The translations under genes were made by a program, and so were the position numbers. This document shows, piece by piece, positions 4,333 to 7,348 of a stretch of DNA of 7,348 nucleotides (position 1 is its first letter; every line of letters starts with the position of its first letter). The stretch is from Clostridium_AD sp036569345 (lineage in GTDB: Bacteria > Bacillota > Clostridia > Clostridiales > Clostridiaceae). The DNA lies in contig NZ_DATCQT010000216.1 of NCBI RefSeq assembly GCF_036569345.1, positions 1-7,348 on the forward strand, written 5' to 3'. The notes under the pieces were generated by a model, which searched no databases, had not been told where the DNA came from, and worked only from the letters and a program-made list of their open reading frames with translations.

Positions 4333-6948
4333 TTATTTTGCCTCATACCAAGTTTCTCCAACGCTTATTTCTACTTCTAAAGGAACTAAAAGTTTAATAA
4401 CATTTTCCATCTGGTCCTTAACCAAAGTCTCAACTTGTTTAATCTCATCCCTATATACATTTAATATTAATTCATCGTGTACTTGTAGGATTAAAGTACT
4501 TTTTAAACCCTCTTGCTTTAATTTATCAAATACATTTACCATAGCAAGTTTTATAATATCTGCTGCACTTCCTTGTATAGGTGTATTCATAGCAAGCCTT
4601 ATACCAAAAGACTTTACGATTTTATTTGATGAAATTATTTCAGGTATAAATCTTCGTCTATTTAAAATTGTAGTAACACTACTGTTTTTCTCAGCTTCAA
4701 GTACTATATCTTTCATGTATTTTTTAACATTAGGGTACCTTTCAAAATAGGTCTCTATGTAAGTTTTAGCTTCTTTTCTAGATATATTTAAATCTTTCGC
4801 TAAACTAAATTCTCCAATACCATAGACTATGCCAAAGTTTACTGCTTTAGCATTACTTCTCATCTGCTTTGTAACCTCTTCTATAGGCACGTTAAATACC
4901 TCAGAAGCAGTCTTTGTATGAATATCACTATGCTCAATGAAAGCTTCAATTAGATTCTCGTCTTGAGCTATATGAGCTAATACTCTAAGCTCTATTTGTG
5001 AATAATCCGCAGACAAAATAACACACTGATCATTGTGTGGTATAAATACGTGTCTTATAGCTCTACCCATTTCATTTCTTATAGGGATATTTTGCAAATT
5101 AGGTTCTGTACTTGAGAGCCTTCCAGTTGTTGTAACAGTTTGCATAAAGTTTGAATGTATTCTACAATCTGTATCAATTACTGCTTGTAGCCCCTCAATG
5201 TATGTAGAAAAAATCTTTGTTAACCCTCTATATCTAGTAATTTCCGTGATAATAGGATGTTTATCTACTAATGCCTCTAAAACCTCCGCATTAGTTGAAT
5301 AACCTGTTTTTGTTTTCTTTATTACGGGTAAATCTAATTTTTCAAATAATATCTTGCCCAATTGTTTTGGTGATTTAATATTAAATTCTTCTCCTGCTAA
5401 ATCAAAAATAGTACTTTCCATTTCTTTTATATCTGCGGCAAATTTTATGCCAAGTTTAGCTAGCCTATCTTTGTCAATTGTGAATCCTTCGGCCTCCATA
5501 TATGATATAGCCTCTGTTAATGGCTGCTCAACCTTATATAGAAGTTCTTCCATTTCATACTCTTTAATTTGCTTTTCTAATATCTCATAAAGTTTTTTTA
5601 GAAGTGCTACTTTATTAATTTCCTTTGCGTGTCCGTCGCCCGTAATACTAATTCTAAGATCAGTATCTATAAGAGTTTCTAGGCTATACTCTTTTTTAGC
5701 AGAATTTAGCAAATAAGCCGCAAGCTCTGTATCAAATTTTACTCCTCGTAACTTAACGCCCTTTTTATTAAGAGCAGTGTAAGCATTTTTCACAGCATGA
5801 CTCACCTTTTTAATATCATTACTCTCAAGAATAGTTTTTAAGCAATTTATAGTTTTTTCTTCATCTTCTTTATATAAATCTTCAACTTTAATAACATAGT
5901 TTTTTTCTTTATAATTAAGATATATGTTGTTTACACACATTTTAGAAAACACATTAGCATCAGCTATATCGAAAATTATGTAAACGGTATCTTTAATCTC
6001 ACGTGTAAGATCCTCAAGTGCTGCTAACTTATCAATTATTTCAAAATCAGCAGAAAATACTTCTTCTATTGAATCCTCACTATCTGCTATTTTGCCTATT
6101 AAAGATTTAAACTGTAATTTATAAAATAAGTCTTTTACAGCCCTCACATCATATTTTTCTTTTGATTTAATTGAATTTAAATCTATTTCCATAGGAACAC
6201 AAGTAATAATAGTTGCTAATTTTTTACTAAAAATAGCCTGTTCACTATAAGATGTTAGATTTTCCACAAGTTTTTTACCACTAACCTTATCTATATTCAT
6301 AAGAAGATTTTCTATGCTCTTATACTCTTTAATAAGTTTATAAGCAGTTTTCTCACCAATTCCTGGTACACCTGGGATATTATCAGAAGCATCTCCCATT
6401 AGCCCTTTTACATCTATAAATTCCGTAGGTGTTACTCCGAATTCCTCAATCATACGATTTCTATCATATATTTCTTTTTCTGACATTCCTTTTTTATTTA
6501 TTACAACTTTAACATTGTCTGTGGCAAGCTGAAGTGCATCCTTGTCCCCTGTAACTATAAAAACTTCAAGTCCCTCTTTTTCTGCAATCACAGATAAGGT
6601 ACCTATTAAATCATCTGCTTCAAAACCGTCTAATTCAAAAATATCTATAGCCATTTTCTCTAAAAGTTCCCTAACTAGAGAAAATTGTCCGCGTAGCTCA
6701 TCAGGCATTTTTTTTCTACCTGCCTTATAATCTTTATATTCCTCATGACGAAAAGTAGGTGCCTTCCTATCAAACGTTGTAACGATATAATCTGGCGCAA
6801 ACTCTTCTTTCATTTTCAAAAGCATAGTTGTAAAACCATAAACTGCATTAGTATATATACCATCCGAATTTGTTAGGGCTGGCAATGCATAAAAAGCTCT
6901 ATACATAAGACTATGACCATCTAAAATTAATAGCCTTTCCTTAGACAT
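4333..6948 (-). CDS. polA: DNA polymerase I, proofreading domain inactive
   Basis: PolA fills gaps in excision repair and removes Okazaki RNA primers. The 871-residue protein is full length. The 5' nuclease domain (about 1-290) keeps its acidic cluster: D10, D60, E110-D112-D113, D135/D137 and D186/D189, followed by the helix-hairpin-helix IPGVPGIGEKTA (191-202). The central 3'-5' exonuclease-like domain (about 300-470) has lost its catalysts: FDIAD (326-330) has Ala329 for the motif I Glu, Ala389 replaces the motif II Asp, and no Y-x-x-x-D motif III is found, as in Bacillus and Thermus enzymes. The polymerase domain (about 475-871) is intact: motif A DYSQIELR with D648, motif B RSNAKAVNFGIVYG (697-710) with Phe705, motif C QVHDE with D825. 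The ATG follows AAGAAGGGA. It is the first gene of the polA-coaE-transglycosylase operon. Confidence 0.98.
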   Translation of the reverse strand: MSKERLLILDGHSLMYRAFYALPALTNSDGIYTNAVYGFTTMLLKMKEEFAPDYIVTTFDRKAPTFRHEEYKDYKAGRKKMPDELRGQFSLVRELLEKMAIDIFELDGFEADDLIGTLSVIAEKEGLEVFIVTGDKDALQLATDNVKVVINKKGMSEKEIYDRNRMIEEFGVTPTEFIDVKGLMGDASDNIPGVPGIGEKTAYKLIKEYKSIENLLMNIDKVSGKKLVENLTSYSEQAIFSKKLATIITCVPMEIDLNSIKSKEKYDVRAVKDLFYKLQFKSLIGKIADSEDSIEEVFSADFEIIDKLAALEDLTREIKDTVYIIFDIADANVFSKMCVNNIYLNYKEKNYVIKVEDLYKEDEEKTINCLKTILESNDIKKVSHAVKNAYTALNKKGVKLRGVKFDTELAAYLLNSAKKEYSLETLIDTDLRISITGDGHAKEINKVALLKKLYEILEKQIKEYEMEELLYKVEQPLTEAISYMEAEGFTIDKDRLAKLGIKFAADIKEMESTIFDLAGEEFNIKSPKQLGKILFEKLDLPVIKKTKTGYSTNAEVLEALVDKHPIITEITRYRGLTKIFSTYIEGLQAVIDTDCRIHSNFMQTVTTTGRLSSTEPNLQNIPIRNEMGRAIRHVFIPHNDQCVILSADYSQIELRVLAHIAQDENLIEAFIEHSDIHTKTASEVFNVPIEEVTKQMRSNAKAVNFGIVYGIGEFSLAKDLNISRKEAKTYIETYFERYPNVKKYMKDIVLEAEKNSSVTTILNRRRFIPEIISSNKIVKSFGIRLAMNTPIQGSAADIIKLAMVNVFDKLKQEGLKSTLILQVHDELILNVYRDEIKQVETLVKDQMENVIKLLVPLEVEISVGETWYEAK

Positions 6949-7007
6949 TATAAATCCCTTCTTTCTAATATGTTTATAATTTTATATTTAACGTTATGTT
7001 CTATATT

Positions 7008-7036
7008 ATAATATACTCCATAAATAATAATATCAA
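7008..7036 (-). promoter_or_regulatory. Probable SigA-type promoter for polA
   Basis: TTGATA (7036-7031) and TATTAT (7013-7008) are separated by 17 bases; an overlapping perfect TATAAT (7010-7005) has a less favourable 20-base spacing. It would give a leader of about 50 bases before the polA ATG at 6948. The surroundings are so AT-rich that the exact -10 box is uncertain. Confidence 0.55.
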
Positions 7037-7194
7037 CTTTCTCATATAAATGTCTTTTCTATTACAGTCGTAAGGGTCCTTCTATTAGATTTCCCCCCAT
7101 TAAAAATTTTAACATACTATATTATTAACTTCTAGTTAAATCTATACTTATATAAAAATAACAGTTTCTATATGTATTATAACAATAATATACC
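7037..7194. other. Non-coding region upstream of the polA promoter
   Basis: I see no supported gene or RNA here. Most of it is extremely AT-rich, but about 7062-7100 is a distinctly GC-richer block (on the minus strand a run of six Gs, then GAAGGACCCTTACGACTG). It lies directly upstream of the polA promoter and could be a remnant or a conserved upstream element. The only frames in it are 12-14 codons without ribosome binding sites. Confidence 0.4.
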
Positions 7195-7348
7195 CTAAAA
7201 AACTAACAAACTTCCTTTGAAATTCTATAAATAAAAAAATAAAAAAATCAGAGCTTAAAATATATCAATTTAAATTATATAATTTTAAGCTCTGATTTTT
7301 TTATTTTTTTATTTATAGAATTTCAAAGGAAGTTTGTTAGTTTTTTAG
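7195..7348. repeat. Perfect 67-bp inverted repeat at the window end
   Basis: Bases 7195-7261 are exactly complementary to 7282-7348, leaving a 20-base AT-only loop at 7262-7281. The innermost part, TCAGAGCTTAAAAT paired with ATTTTAAGCTCTGA and followed by runs of seven Ts, looks like a bidirectional rho-independent terminator that would separate polA from the gene beyond the edge. The perfect match continues outward through A/T homopolymer runs and a GC-bearing segment (CTTCCTTTGAAATTC), far longer than a terminator needs. The pairing runs to the last base, so the repeat may extend further. It could be a recent palindromic insertion, the tip of a mobile element, or a fold-back artefact. Confidence 0.9.

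Noticed and set aside
4106..4750. 214-residue plus-strand open frame across coaE and the polA 3' end
   Set aside because: It is antisense to two well-supported genes, has a hydrophobic, Ser/Ile/Phe-rich composition typical of a shadow, and has no convincing ribosome binding site.
5033..5590. Two plus-strand open frames antisense to polA (5033-5302 and 5354-5590)
   Set aside because: Both lie inside the conserved polymerase gene and look like shadows, with no start-site support.
6542..6730. 62-residue plus-strand open frame antisense to the polA 5' nuclease domain
   Set aside because: Ser/Pro/Ile-rich shadow of a conserved coding region with no independent evidence.
7001..7045. 14-codon minus-strand frame beginning MRKLILLF
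   Set aside because: It overlaps the proposed polA promoter boxes and has only a weak purine stretch upstream; judged to be chance.
7062..7100. 12-codon minus-strand frame beginning MGGNLIEG upstream of polA
   Set aside because: No ribosome binding site precedes the ATG, and it lies upstream of the putative promoter, so it would not be on the polA transcript; it may be part of a non-coding element.

Overview
The window is strongly AT-rich. It has TTA/AGA/ATA-dominated codon use, purine-rich Shine-Dalgarno sites (AGAGGTG, GGGAGG, AGGGG) and a polA-coaE-transglycosylase cluster, which together point to a low-GC Firmicute, most likely Clostridium in the strict sense. This is inferred from gene content and style; no database search was possible. 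Every convincing gene lies on the minus strand, so transcription runs from the high coordinates towards base 1.

Region by region, in transcription order. Bases 7195-7348 form a perfect 67-bp inverted repeat around a 20-base loop that runs to the last base of the window. A non-coding stretch with a SigA-like promoter (about 7008-7036) follows and leads into polA (DNA polymerase I with a degenerate proofreading domain). coaE (dephospho-CoA kinase) starts 48 bases after polA, and a membrane-anchored lytic transglycosylase overlaps coaE by an ATGA junction. These three form one apparent operon without an obvious strong terminator. It abuts a near-consensus promoter driving a tRNA-Leu gene with the unusual anticodon AAG and an encoded CCA end; a strong hairpin terminator at 2839-2868 closes this unit.

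Beyond it lie a 41-residue hydrophilic ORF with a very good ribosome binding site, a decayed 210-bp palindrome that looks like a MITE, a methionine-rich unknown protein, a GNAT acetyltransferase-like protein, and a single-pass membrane protein with an extracytoplasmic SPOR domain. Most of these have their own hairpin terminator, so the left half appears to be a string of short transcription units. The first 81 bases hold the edge of another gene whose strand is uncertain.

Functionally the window mixes housekeeping replication and repair (polA), coenzyme A synthesis (coaE), peptidoglycan turnover (transglycosylase, SPOR protein), translation (tRNA-Leu) and accessory or possibly sporulation-linked small proteins. 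I see no phage, CRISPR array or defence system. The most unusual material is structural: the two large palindromes, the AAG tRNA-Leu and the small uncharacterised ORFs.
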